Shown: positions 18,479 to 25,409 of the stretch, in pieces
Position numbering within the stretch: position 1 is the first letter of the stretch
Layout: every line of letters begins with the position of its first letter
Assembly: GCA_903892315.1 (NCBI GenBank)
Contig: CAITHY010000164.1
Location: 1 to 25,409 of the forward strand
Reading direction: 5' to 3'
Source: an uncultured beta proteobacterium
GTDB lineage: Bacteria > Pseudomonadota > Gammaproteobacteria > Burkholderiales > Burkholderiaceae
DNA length: 25,409 bases
Position numbers and translations under genes: made by a program
Notes under the pieces: model-generated
The model's input: only the letters and a program-made list of their open reading frames with translations
What the model was told of the DNA's origin: nothing
Database searches by the model: none

Positions 18479-19318
18479 ATGCCCACAACTTGGCGTTGTG
18501 GGCGTTTTCTTTTTGATTTCAGCAAACGTAAGCGCCCGATCGTGATGGGCATCCTCAATGCAACCCCAGACTCATTTTCTGATGGCGGTAAATTCAGAAA
18601 CGCTACGGATGCTATTGCACAAGCAGAGTTGATGATTCAAAACGGAGTTGACCTCATTGACATTGGCGGTGAATCAACTCGACCAGGTGCCGAGCCAGTT
18701 GAATTGCAAGAAGAGTTGGATCGGGTGCTTCCGGTAATTGAGGTGCTTAAAGATTGTGGGGTGCCTTTATCAATAGATACCTATAAAGCAGAAACAATGC
18801 GTCAAGCATTAAGGGCGGGAGTAGATTGTGTCAATGATATTTGGGCATTAAGACAGACGGATGCCTTAGATGCCGTGATGGAAAGTCATGACTGCGGCAT
18901 CGTATTGATGCACATGCAACGAGATCCCTTAACAATGCAATTTAACCCTGAATATCAGGACGTTATTGCTGAGGTAAAGCAATTTCTGAAGGATAGAACG
19001 GAGCTCCTCATTTCCAAAGGCATTAGCATGGAACGGATCGCCATTGATCCAGGATTTGGCTTCGGTAAAAGTTTGGAGCACAACCTTAAGATGTTGGCAA
19101 ACTTTGACGACTTCAACACCATAGGCCTTCCTGTATTGGCAGGGATTTCGCGTAAATCCATGATCGGTAAAATTACTGGTAAAGACACTCACGACCGAGC
19201 TGCCCCAAGCATTGCCGCAGCAATTATGGCCGCCGATCGTGGCGCTCAGATCGTCCGAGTTCATGATGTTGCCGAGACGGTTGATGCCTTAAAGCTTTGG
19301 GAGGCTATAAATACTTAG
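18479..19318 (+). CDS. folP: Dihydropteroate synthase
   Basis: Joins p-aminobenzoate to 6-hydroxymethyl-dihydropterin pyrophosphate in folate synthesis; the target of sulfonamides. A TIM-barrel protein of 279 aa from ATG 18479. Motifs in order: [65 protein letters not shown] and GISRKSMIG, all typical of the active site. Start choice: the frame is open from TTG 18446, with an ATG at 18455 and another at 18479. 18479 is preferred because the protein then begins, as in other betaproteobacterial DHPS, with W-xxGRF a few residues in; no start has a good Shine-Dalgarno. The first dozen codons are also a terminator-like hairpin. glmM follows 28 bp later. Confidence 0.94.
   Translation: MPTTWRCGRFLFDFSKRKRPIVMGILNATPDSFSDGGKFRNATDAIAQAELMIQNGVDLIDIGGESTRPGAEPVELQEELDRVLPVIEVLKDCGVPLSIDTYKAETMRQALRAGVDCVNDIWALRQTDALDAVMESHDCGIVLMHMQRDPLTMQFNPEYQDVIAEVKQFLKDRTELLISKGISMERIAIDPGFGFGKSLEHNLKMLANFDDFNTIGLPVLAGISRKSMIGKITGKDTHDRAAPSIAAAIMAADRGAQIVRVHDVAETVDALKLWEAINT
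18481..18514 (+). terminator. Intrinsic terminator-like hairpin inside the folP 5' coding region
   Basis: GCCCACAAC (18481-18489) pairs perfectly with GTTGTGGGC (18495-18503) around TTGGC and is followed by GTTTTCTTTTT (18504-18514). By sequence this is an ideal Rho-independent terminator for ftsH, yet the same bases encode conserved folP residues ([10 protein letters not shown]). It may terminate only when ribosomes do not enter folP. Confidence 0.75.
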
Positions 19319-19333
19319 TGCGCCTCTAAGTTT

Positions 19334-19339
19334 TATAAT
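19334..19339 (+). promoter_or_regulatory. Perfect -10 box next to the glmM start
   Basis: TATAAT ends 7 bp before the glmM ATG, so initiation at the usual distance would fall on or beside A19347 and give a leaderless message. No good -35 box is seen 16-18 bp upstream. A second -10-like TATAAA lies at 19306-19311, with TTGATG 19 bp before it. Confidence 0.4.
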
Positions 19340-19346
19340 CAAATCC

Positions 19347-20690
19347 ATGAAAAAACAATACTTTGGCACGGACGGCATTCGAGGCGAGGTGGGGCTGTTT
19401 CCAATTGTTCCGGAGTTTATGACTCGACTGGGCTATGCTGCCGGAATAGTACTGACGCGTGAAGCTAAGCAGGGTGAGCGGTGCAAAATACTCATTGGTA
19501 AAGACACGCGCGTATCAGGATATTTATTGGAAGCGGCTTTGGAGGCTGGGTTTGCTGCTGCTGGTGTTGATGTCATGCTCTGCGGTCCCATTCCAACCCC
19601 TGGCGTTGCCTATCTCACTAAGGCATTGCGTTTATCTGCCGGTTTAGTGATCTCTGCTTCACACAACCCCTATCAAGATAACGGTATCAAATTTTTCTCT
19701 GCCAAAGGCGACAAGCTATCTGACGAGTTTGAGCTAGCCATTGAAGCTGAATTAGAAAAGCCAATGGGTTGCGTGAATTCAAAAGAGCTTGGTAAAGCTT
19801 TTCGATTAGATGATGCTGCAGGACGCTATATTGAGTTTTGTAAATCCACGTTTCCAGGCGAACTTAATCTCAAAGGATTGAAGCTTGTAGTAGATTGCGC
19901 AAATGGTGCTGCTTATCACACAGCCCCCCATGTTTTCCATGAGTTAGGCGCAGAAGTGATTTCAATTGGCGTTAGCCCAGATGGTCGCAATATCAATGAT
20001 GGTTGCGGGGCAACTGCTCCAGCCGCCTTAATTGCAAAAGTTAAGGAAGTTAAGGCAGACATAGGTATTGCTCTTGATGGCGATGCCGATCGCTTGCAAA
20101 TGGTAGACGCGTCTGGTCGTCTATTTAATGGTGATGAGCTTCTTTACGTATTAGCAAAAGATCGCTTGGAGCGTGGGCAGCAGATTGGTGGGGCTGTGGG
20201 TACCCTAATGACGAATCTTGCAGTTGAAAACGCCATTAAAGAACTAGGTATTGCTTTTGAGCGTGCGAATGTAGGTGATCGTTATGTTTTAGAGTTGCTA
20301 AAACAGAATGGTTGGATTATTGGCGGCGAAGGTTCGGGCCATTTACTCTGTCTGGATCAACACTCCACGGGTGATGGCACGATTGCGGCACTTCAAGTAT
20401 TGGCTGCGATGAGCCAAAACAAGAAAAGTCTTGCGCAGTTATTGGATTCCGTCAAAGTATTCCCGCAGGTACTTTTAAATATCAAATTCAAACCCGGGTA
20501 CGACTGGAAAGCGGATGAGAAGCTAATAAATCAAATTGCTAAGGTTGAGACAGAGCTTCAACATATTGGTAGGGTTCTGATACGCACCTCGGGGACAGAG
20601 CCTTTATTACGCGTGATGGTTGAGAGCAAGGATGCTGATATTGCAATGAGAGCAGCCAAAAGTATTGCAGATTTAGTGCCAACTGCCTAA
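19347..20690 (+). CDS. glmM: Phosphoglucosamine mutase
   Basis: Converts glucosamine-6-phosphate to glucosamine-1-phosphate on the way to UDP-GlcNAc for peptidoglycan and lipopolysaccharide. 447 aa, family length. It starts [15 protein letters not shown]. The phosphoserine loop is [16 protein letters not shown] with Ser105; the Mg-binding loop is LDGDADR; the sugar-specificity loop is GEGSGH; the phosphate-binding loop is [14 protein letters not shown]. No Shine-Dalgarno is visible before the ATG. In E. coli it also follows folP. In many Burkholderiales I would expect pst/pho genes next; here an unrelated operon follows. Confidence 0.97.
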   Translation: MKKQYFGTDGIRGEVGLFPIVPEFMTRLGYAAGIVLTREAKQGERCKILIGKDTRVSGYLLEAALEAGFAAAGVDVMLCGPIPTPGVAYLTKALRLSAGLVISASHNPYQDNGIKFFSAKGDKLSDEFELAIEAELEKPMGCVNSKELGKAFRLDDAAGRYIEFCKSTFPGELNLKGLKLVVDCANGAAYHTAPHVFHELGAEVISIGVSPDGRNINDGCGATAPAALIAKVKEVKADIGIALDGDADRLQMVDASGRLFNGDELLYVLAKDRLERGQQIGGAVGTLMTNLAVENAIKELGIAFERANVGDRYVLELLKQNGWIIGGEGSGHLLCLDQHSTGDGTIAALQVLAAMSQNKKSLAQLLDSVKVFPQVLLNIKFKPGYDWKADEKLINQIAKVETELQHIGRVLIRTSGTEPLLRVMVESKDADIAMRAAKSIADLVPTA

Positions 20691-20703
20691 CCTACTCAAT
20701 GGC

Positions 20704-20760
20704 ATTAAGGGCTTAATCTGGCCACAGGCAGCGCCACAAACCGACTTACTTTCATCGGTT
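20704..20760. repeat. Two inverted repeats in the glmM-CYTH gap
   Basis: ATTAAG-GG-CTTAAT (20704-20717) is a palindrome, and AACCGA (20739-20744) pairs with TCGGTT (20755-20760) over a 10-nt loop. Neither has a U tract, so they do not look like terminators. They may be operator or 5'-leader elements of the following operon. Confidence 0.3.
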
Positions 20761-20792
20761 GGTGATAAGCTCAAGAAAAAAAGGGGCATTGA

Positions 20793-21620
20793 ATGAAGCT
20801 ACATCCATCTATCACCAATAGAGAATTTAAACTCTTAATCAAACCCAAAGGGCTTGATCGTCATGCCAAAATTTTGCTCCTGAGTGAGCAGATCGTAAAG
20901 TTTTGCAAGAAAAGTAAAGTAGATTTCTTTCACATTGATAACGCAGATACTGGCTTACGTAATATTTACTTTTACGATACACCTGGCGAGGATTTCCGTT
21001 TAAATAATATTATTTTGCGTGTTCGTGAGTCTCGACAGAATGTGTGGGTTGATGACTATGCTGAAGTAACACTCAAGTGTCGAACCCATGACATGGAACA
21101 TGCCTCTAATTTCAATCCTGTCCCAAAGAAGAAAATAAAATCAAGAGCTCGCTTTAAAGAGGAAATTTTACGGGGCGATGCCCTAGGCTCTAGACGTCAA
21201 ATTTTCTCAAATAACGCTATTTTGGATGCCGTTCCAATTGATAGTTTATTTGATAGATCTATCAGTGCCATTTGTGAGTATTTCCCGGGTATTGCAAATC
21301 TCTCAATTGATAAAAAAACTCCTGTGAATATTGTTGGCGGTCCTACTAATAAGATTCTTGAAGCATGCCTGCCATTAGGAAACCTAGTTTTCGGAGATGG
21401 GGTTCAAGCCCATTGTGAAATTGCAATTTGGTTTAGAACTGCTGGCGACCCTATCGTAGGGGAGCTCGCCTTTTCGTATCGCGTGAACGACGAAAATCGT
21501 TCACAAGCTAAGGCTCATAAGAGGGCTGATAAATTTTTCAAAAAGCTTCAAATTGAATTGGCTGATTGGTTAGAAATAGGTAGTACAAAAACGGCTTTAA
21601 TTTATGGAAAGCCTGAATGA
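20793..21620 (+). CDS. CYTH-like (triphosphate tunnel) domain protein, function unknown
   Basis: 275-aa soluble protein that I recognise only at the fold level. Features resembling the CYTH/TTM superfamily are an N-terminal strand NREFKLLIK (9-17; E11 and K13), the YFYDTPGEDFRLNNIILRVR block (59-78), AEVTLKCR (90-97), a basic stretch KKKIKSRARFKEEI (112-125), then a strand ELAFSYR (224-230) and a C-terminal helix leading to TKTALIYG. TTM proteins bind triphosphate, polyphosphate or thiamine triphosphate through inward-facing Arg, Lys and Glu. Here the first motif is R-E-F-K rather than the usual ExExK, so catalysis is doubtful. AAGGGG lies 6 nt before the ATG. The TGA overlaps the first chrA ATG, tying it to transport. 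It might instead be a regulator or accessory protein. Confidence 0.55.
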   Translation: MKLHPSITNREFKLLIKPKGLDRHAKILLLSEQIVKFCKKSKVDFFHIDNADTGLRNIYFYDTPGEDFRLNNIILRVRESRQNVWVDDYAEVTLKCRTHDMEHASNFNPVPKKKIKSRARFKEEILRGDALGSRRQIFSNNAILDAVPIDSLFDRSISAICEYFPGIANLSIDKKTPVNIVGGPTNKILEACLPLGNLVFGDGVQAHCEIAIWFRTAGDPIVGELAFSYRVNDENRSQAKAHKRADKFFKKLQIELADWLEIGSTKTALIYGKPE

Positions 21621-22183
21621 GCTCCAAAAGCTTGACCGATAAATTGGTGCCAGTTGGTTTATGCGACCTCTTTATCCAGTTTTTTCTCATTGGCGCCGTC
21701 AGTTTTGGTGGAGGAATTATTGCCTATGAGCGTATTCTTTTAATCGAAAAAAGAAGTTGGCTTACTGCCGACGAATTCATGGGCTATCTTGCAATTAGCC
21801 AAACCATGCCTGGCTTAAACTCTGTCAACCTAGCTGTACTTACAGGCGATCATTTGCGCGGGGCTCTTGGGGCTCTTATTGCAACCATTGGCTTAATATT
21901 GCCTGGATCACTATTTGTTTTGGCAATAGGAGTTGCATACACTTCGAATACTGATCACCCAATGGCAAATCTTATTTTGGCCGGAGTCGCTGCAGCTGCC
22001 TGCGGATTATTGGCTGCAATTACATACCGTATTGGTGATGAGCACTGGAAGCATCTGAAGTCGCTTCTCATTATTATTCTCACCTTTATTTTGATGAGTA
22101 TTGTGAAGTTGAGCTTGCCGATTGTTCTCTTAATTATGGCGCCAATAGCTATCTATATTTATCGCCCAAGAACTAGCTCATGA
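21617..22183 (+). CDS. Chromate transporter family protein, N-terminal-type half (short-chain ChrA)
   Basis: 188-aa inner-membrane protein with about five to six hydrophobic segments and one CHR domain. Family motifs: AVSFGGGIIAYERILLIE near 27-44, RSWLTADEFMGYLAISQTMPGLNSVNLAVLTGDHLRGALGA-type (Trp, Glu-Phe, Gln-xx-PG) and the glycine/proline helix GLILPGSL. CHR proteins export chromate or import sulfate-like anions; short members work as pairs, for example the YwrA/YwrB pair of Bacillus subtilis. Its ATG overlaps the CYTH gene's TGA, and its own TGA overlaps the next ATG. The real substrate cannot be told from sequence. Confidence 0.85.
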   Translation: MSSKSLTDKLVPVGLCDLFIQFFLIGAVSFGGGIIAYERILLIEKRSWLTADEFMGYLAISQTMPGLNSVNLAVLTGDHLRGALGALIATIGLILPGSLFVLAIGVAYTSNTDHPMANLILAGVAAAACGLLAAITYRIGDEHWKHLKSLLIIILTFILMSIVKLSLPIVLLIMAPIAIYIYRPRTSS

Positions 22184-22704
22184 CTCAGCTCCTGTCATTG
22201 GCATTCTGCTTTGGGCTTCTTTCACTGATGGCCGTTGGGGGTGGGACTGCGGTATTACCTGAAATGCAAACCGTATTAGCTCATCAGTTCGGTATTGATC
22301 AGCTGCATTTTGTACATATTTATAGTATTGGGCAAATTGCTCCAGGGCCTAATATGTTGATGGTCTTGGTGATTGGATTTCAGATTGCAGGCTTGGTTGG
22401 GGCTGGAGTTGTTCTACTCTCATTTTTCTTGCCATCGAGCATTTTGTGCTTTTATGTTGGACGCATCTGGAATCGTTTTGGCGAAAGCCCTTGGCGCAGA
22501 AGCATCCAAAATGCTTTAGAGCCTATTTCGATTGGCTTAATGGCATCCGGTGTTTATGCCGTAGCCAAATCATCTATCGTGAGTCCCATAACTTTGGGAT
22601 TGGCTTTAATTTCGCTGTATTTGCTTTTGAGAACAAAAGTCAATCCTGTATTTGTCATTCTGGGGTCTGGATTACTGGGATTTCTCTTGCTCAAATATCT
22701 ATAG
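22180..22704 (+). CDS. Chromate transporter family protein, second half (short-chain ChrA)
   Basis: 174-aa membrane partner of the preceding gene. It carries the CHR signature in the C-half style: FGLLSLMAVGGGTAVLPEMQ (about 13-32), then YSIGQIAPGPNMLMVLVIGFQIAGLVGAG (Gln-xx-PGPN), followed by hydrophobic helices to the C-terminus. Together the two subunits equal one long-chain ChrA of about 360-400 aa split at its midpoint. The ATGA overlap implies equal synthesis. It ends 12 bp from the convergent TonB receptor gene, with no hairpin between them. Confidence 0.85.
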   Translation: MTQLLSLAFCFGLLSLMAVGGGTAVLPEMQTVLAHQFGIDQLHFVHIYSIGQIAPGPNMLMVLVIGFQIAGLVGAGVVLLSFFLPSSILCFYVGRIWNRFGESPWRRSIQNALEPISIGLMASGVYAVAKSSIVSPITLGLALISLYLLLRTKVNPVFVILGSGLLGFLLLKYL

Positions 22705-22716
22705 TAGACGCCTTCA

Positions 22717-24813
22717 TCAAAATGCTGCGCGTATACCAACCATGAGACTTCTTCCAGGTTGTGGCGCATATAGTCTGACTGACATTGGTGAAGTTGCGTA
22801 GCGAATCTCTTCATTCAAGAGATTTTTCAATGTTAAATAGCCAGTCCAATTTACTTGACCGATACGCTCTGTGTAGGAAAGATTGGCATTCACTAAGTTG
22901 TAACTTGGAGTTGGTCCAATTTCCCAGCTAGCTAATTTGTTTTGTTGGTAGCTGTAGATATAGGTAGCACTTGTTAACCAGCCGTTACGTTGGTAGGCCA
23001 ATTCAGTTCCTAAACGAGGGGCTGGCTGTAATGGCAGATTACCTCCTGCGATAAATGTTCCCTGCGATACATCGCCAAACAATCTGCCTCCAATACCGAT
23101 TTCATTCCAGTTATAGCTAAGCTCTGCTTCTGCGCCTTGAATTGAGGCATTGGCTTGAGAGGCTTGAACAACAGAAAAGTTTTCATTGGCTTGACTATAC
23201 GCACCAGTGTAGTAGCCATAGATATAGTTACTAAATTGGTTCTTATAAATACTGGCTTTGCTGCGAATCAACCCTAAACTCTTTTGAAAGCTGAGCTCTA
23301 AATTGTGTGAGGTTTCGGTGCTTAAATTGGCGTTGCCGATATCAAATGTTGCAGTTGAATCATGCGGACCATAAGAATAAAGCTCTTGTGCAGAAGGAGC
23401 TCTTTGAGATACCGTGTAAGCAAGGCCTAAACCGTAACCTTTAGCAATATCCAACATTCCTCCAGCTGAATAGGACATCAAATTAAATTGTCTACTCTGC
23501 AAAGACGGAGGGCCATACGAGGTGGGAACAAATTCTTGGCTACTTGAGCTTGGGAATTGCGTTCCAGAATTTGGATTTTGGGTGGCATAGCTATAACGAC
23601 CGCCAAGACTAGTTTTTAAGGGGCCATACCGTCCCTCTTCAACCAAGAAGAGAGCGGTTGAATTCGATTTTGTCTGCGGCACAATGGCATAATTATTGGT
23701 AGATAAATCGGTGGCATTGAGGGTTGCGCCGGTAATTTGCGCACCTAATATGCCCTTGGATCCCAGCAATTCTTTGTGTGCCAACTCTAGCCTTGCTTCG
23801 GTAGCACTGTTGTTCCATTGTGTAGAGGCAATTCCATTATTCGTAAATTCTGTATGTTGATAATTTGTATTGGCTGCGCTAATTTTGACTGAACTAAAAC
23901 CATCAAATAGATCATTAGTTTGGCGAGCAAAATCGTAACGATTCTGAGACTGCTGAATAAAACCACCTTCAGCAGTAGGAATTCCGTAGTTATGATTCAG
24001 ACGCTCTAAAGAGATGCCGGTATATCCATCAGAACGAACATAGCTTGCGCCTAGACCCATACTATTTTCATTACTGAAAGAAAAGGGTAGCTTGCCGCTA
24101 TAGGGAATATTTACTGGTTGACCAGGATTAATGGACCAATTTGTATTGGGTCCACCTTCTTCTGCGAAACCGGGGATGCGATAGTTGTTGGAGTTGCTAA
24201 TGGCCGAGTCAAAATGAAGAGCTAGAGGGCCGGCAGGTGCATCCAATTCAATATTGGCAGTTTTGCCTTGATTCACAGTTTCATAACTGGTATTGAGTGC
24301 CCCTGAAACGGCATCAGGCATCGTTGTAACAATTCGGTCATTTACAACGTTTACCAATCCGCCGCTTGAGCCAGATCCATAAAGCAGGGCAGAGGCGCCG
24401 CGCAAGATTTCAATCTGATGGGTGTTTTGCATTGGACTGGCAACAGCATGATCTGGTGAGATGCTAGATACATCCCCTACCGATAAACCATTCTGCAGGA
24501 TTTGTACACGTGCACCATCTAAGCCACGTATAACAGGTCTTGATGCTCCCGCTCCATAACCTGTCGCAGAGACACCCAACTCATTGGCAAGTGTTGCCCC
24601 TAACGTTCCAGCAAGTTTGTTTTGAAGTTCATCTCCCGCCAACACTTTATTTGGAGATAAGAATCCTTGTCCACCTTCACGCACACCAGTGACATCGAGC
24701 TGCGGCAAGGTTTCCACTTGGTTCTGAGATAAAGCGGGACTCATTGGCAAACAATAGGCTAAAACCAATAATGGAGCGTAAATAAATTGTTTATAACGGT
24801 ATATCATATTCAT
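22717..24813 (-). CDS. TonB-dependent outer-membrane receptor, ZnuD-like
   Basis: 698-aa outer-membrane beta-barrel for energised uptake. A signal peptide (to about Ser29, PALS|QN) is followed by a TonB-box-like ETLPQLDVTGVRE (35-46), a plug domain (about 55-165; PVIRGLDGARVQILQNGLSVGD, SPDHA 119-123, QIEILRGASALLYGSGSSGGLVNVV) and a barrel ending in Phe (SLMVGIRAAF). The SPDHA motif, NYGIP and SQRAPSAQELYSYGPHDSTA blocks resemble Neisseria ZnuD, the zinc receptor. The His/Asp-rich zinc loop of ZnuD is not seen, so the substrate could be zinc, another metal or a metal chelate. An inverted repeat overlaps the ribosome binding site GGTGA. The upstream gene encodes a His/Cys exported protein. 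Confidence 0.9.
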   Translation of the reverse strand: MNMIYRYKQFIYAPLLVLAYCLPMSPALSQNQVETLPQLDVTGVREGGQGFLSPNKVLAGDELQNKLAGTLGATLANELGVSATGYGAGASRPVIRGLDGARVQILQNGLSVGDVSSISPDHAVASPMQNTHQIEILRGASALLYGSGSSGGLVNVVNDRIVTTMPDAVSGALNTSYETVNQGKTANIELDAPAGPLALHFDSAISNSNNYRIPGFAEEGGPNTNWSINPGQPVNIPYSGKLPFSFSNENSMGLGASYVRSDGYTGISLERLNHNYGIPTAEGGFIQQSQNRYDFARQTNDLFDGFSSVKISAANTNYQHTEFTNNGIASTQWNNSATEARLELAHKELLGSKGILGAQITGATLNATDLSTNNYAIVPQTKSNSTALFLVEEGRYGPLKTSLGGRYSYATQNPNSGTQFPSSSSQEFVPTSYGPPSLQSRQFNLMSYSAGGMLDIAKGYGLGLAYTVSQRAPSAQELYSYGPHDSTATFDIGNANLSTETSHNLELSFQKSLGLIRSKASIYKNQFSNYIYGYYTGAYSQANENFSVVQASQANASIQGAEAELSYNWNEIGIGGRLFGDVSQGTFIAGGNLPLQPAPRLGTELAYQRNGWLTSATYIYSYQQNKLASWEIGPTPSYNLVNANLSYTERIGQVNWTGYLTLKNLLNEEIRYATSPMSVRLYAPQPGRSLMVGIRAAF

Positions 24814-24819
24814 CCAAAT

Positions 24820-24836
24820 TCACCAAAATATGGTGA
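24820..24836 (-). promoter_or_regulatory. Inverted repeat covering the TonB receptor ribosome binding site
   Basis: TCACCA (24820-24825) and TGGTGA (24831-24836) are perfect complements around 5 nt, ending 6 bp from the start codon. On the mRNA the promoter-distal arm contains GGTGA, 6 nt before the ATG, the best Shine-Dalgarno available. Folding would hide it; as DNA it could be an operator. Confidence 0.5.
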
Positions 24837-24872
24837 GTGATTAAAACGGGGGCGCAATACAGCGCTGTTGTT

Positions 24873-25241
24873 TTAGAGGATGAAAATAGGGGGAGCGCGT
24901 GAGTGGTAAGAGCTGCCGGACAAACTTCTCAACGAAGGATTGCTTGAGCTCTGATGATCTGAGGTGTCTACGAAAGTTACTTCGACAACTGCATGACTAC
25001 TCGGTACAAATCCTGCAAGAGAGAGCGCATCAAATAAATGACATGTATCAGAACTGTGATTAAAACTCTTTTCAATATTCGTGGAGGTGTCAGCTTTTGC
25101 GACTTGATTTTGGATGCCAGCATGATAAATACTGTGTGAGAGGCCTACCCAGTGGGTGCCAAGCAAGCAAAATACCAGCAGTGCTGCAGTAAATGCAGCA
25201 TGAATTTGCTTCTTAAATTTGCTTGAAAAATAGGCAACCAT
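24873..25241 (-). CDS. Small exported His/Cys protein paired with the TonB receptor (DUF2946-like)
   Basis: 122-aa protein of unknown function. A basic N-terminus and hydrophobic stretch (about 15-29) look like a signal or anchor. Beyond it are clustered possible metal ligands: His30, His36, His40, then HSSDTCH (62-68) with Cys67, and a C-terminal YHSRAPP (112-118). Short proteins with a C-rich centre and terminal R-A/G-PP are familiar beside TonB receptors for copper or zinc (DUF2946 type), so a periplasmic metal-binding or sensing role is inferred. The start is ATG 25241; the frame stays open to 25379, but that extension is only tRNA-Pro read backwards. It lies 59 bp upstream of the receptor gene, same strand, so co-transcription is likely. 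Confidence 0.6.
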   Translation of the reverse strand: MVAYFSSKFKKQIHAAFTAALLVFCLLGTHWVGLSHSIYHAGIQNQVAKADTSTNIEKSFNHSSDTCHLFDALSLAGFVPSSHAVVEVTFVDTSDHQSSSNPSLRSLSGSSYHSRAPPIFIL

Positions 25242-25251
25242 GGTGCGAATC

Positions 25252-25270
25252 TTACAGGATTTGCCTGTAA
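25252..25270. promoter_or_regulatory. 19-bp perfect dyad between the exported-protein gene and tRNA-Pro
   Basis: TTACAGG-ATTTG-CCTGTAA has two perfect 7-bp arms with a 5-bp centre. It lies 10 bp upstream of the exported-protein ATG and overlaps the tRNA-Pro -35 region. It could be an operator for the metal-uptake pair or an mRNA hairpin. I do not recognise it as Fur or Zur. Confidence 0.45.
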
Positions 25271-25290
25271 TGGCCCTCTCGGTGTAGAAT
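25261..25290 (+). promoter_or_regulatory. Probable tRNA-Pro promoter
   Basis: TTGCCT (25261-25266) and TAGAAT (25285-25290) are spaced by 18 bp, and initiation near 25297 would be 5 nt before the mature tRNA. Confidence 0.5.
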
Positions 25291-25301
25291 ATCGATTCCG
25301 T

Positions 25302-25378
25302 CGGAGTGTAGCGCAGCCTGGTAGCGCACCTGCTTTGGGAGCAGGGGGTCCAAGGTTCGAATCCTTGTACTCCGACCA
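25302..25378 (+). tRNA. tRNA-Pro (anticodon TGG)
   Basis: 77 nt including an encoded CCA (25376-25378). The acceptor arms CGGAGTG and TACTCCG pair fully with one G·U. The D-arm has AGCCTGGTAGCGC. The anticodon stem CCTGC/GCAGG holds TTTGGGA with anticodon TGG. The T-arm has the universal GGTTCGAATCC. Reads CCN proline codons. Confidence 0.97.
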
Positions 25379-25409
25379 CTTTCCCTTATTGTTCTAGATA
25401 TACCCAGCA

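Noticed and set aside
24780..25260. Zur or Fur box for the TonB receptor locus
   Set aside because: Neither dyad resembles the AT-rich Zur or Fur consensus I know; left as unidentified dyads.
25302..25378. tRNA-Pro as an integration site for the accessory genes at 20793-25241
   Set aside because: These genes lie on the 5' side of the tRNA, there is no integrase, and no duplicated tRNA 3' end was seen.
25242..25379. N-terminal extension of the exported-protein frame (reads VGVQGFEPWTPCSQSRC...)
   Set aside because: This is tRNA-Pro translated on the opposite strand, a well-known false extension; the gene starts at 25241.

Overview
The window looks like the chromosome of a small-genome betaproteobacterium close to Polynucleobacter (Burkholderiaceae). 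The reasons are moderate-to-low GC content, very compact gene packing, betaproteobacterial protein features, and the block carA-carB-greA-DUF4149 | yhbY < > rlmE-ftsH-folP-glmM, whose right half is also conserved in E. coli. The genus is an inference from protein character and gene order, not from a database match. I see no insertion sequence, phage gene, CRISPR array or rRNA.

Layout. (1) 1-5080, minus strand: a YafS-like methyltransferase, RNase HI, an RND efflux adaptor and the first ~792 residues of the RND efflux pump, which runs off the left edge. (2) 5087-9248, plus strand: gloB (glyoxalase II), mltD (lytic transglycosylase lipoprotein) and prpE (propionyl-CoA synthetase). gloB, the methyltransferase and rnhA keep the order gloB-yafS-rnhA known from enterobacteria, with only 6 bp between the divergent start codons. 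(3) 9249-14949, plus strand: carAB (carbamoyl phosphate synthetase) behind a 236-bp leader with a palindrome and a TGn-extended -10, then greA and a DUF4149 membrane protein, closed by a hairpin shared with the convergent yhbY. (4) 14978-20690: yhbY (minus) divergent from rlmE, ftsH, folP and glmM, a ribosome-maturation, protein-quality-control, folate and cell-wall-precursor block. (5) 20793-22704, plus strand: an apparent accessory operon of a CYTH-like protein and two half-size chromate transporter (ChrA) subunits, joined by ATGA overlaps. (6) 22717-25241, minus strand: a ZnuD-like TonB-dependent outer-membrane receptor preceded by a small exported His/Cys protein, probably a metal-acquisition pair. 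(7) 25302-25378: tRNA-Pro(TGG).

Junctions are very tight. Three gene pairs share a TAATG stop/start (gloB/mltD, carA/carB, greA/DUF4149) and three share ATGA (RND adaptor/pump, CYTH/chrA-1, chrA-1/chrA-2). At least four genes start with GTG or TTG (RND adaptor, carA, rlmE, ftsH).

The points most worth a second look are a textbook terminator hairpin lying inside the first dozen codons of folP; the CYTH plus split-ChrA operon; two dyads controlling or flanking the TonB receptor locus; and a perfect TATAAT placed so that glmM mRNA may be leaderless. All functional statements are from reading the sequence; no searches were run.
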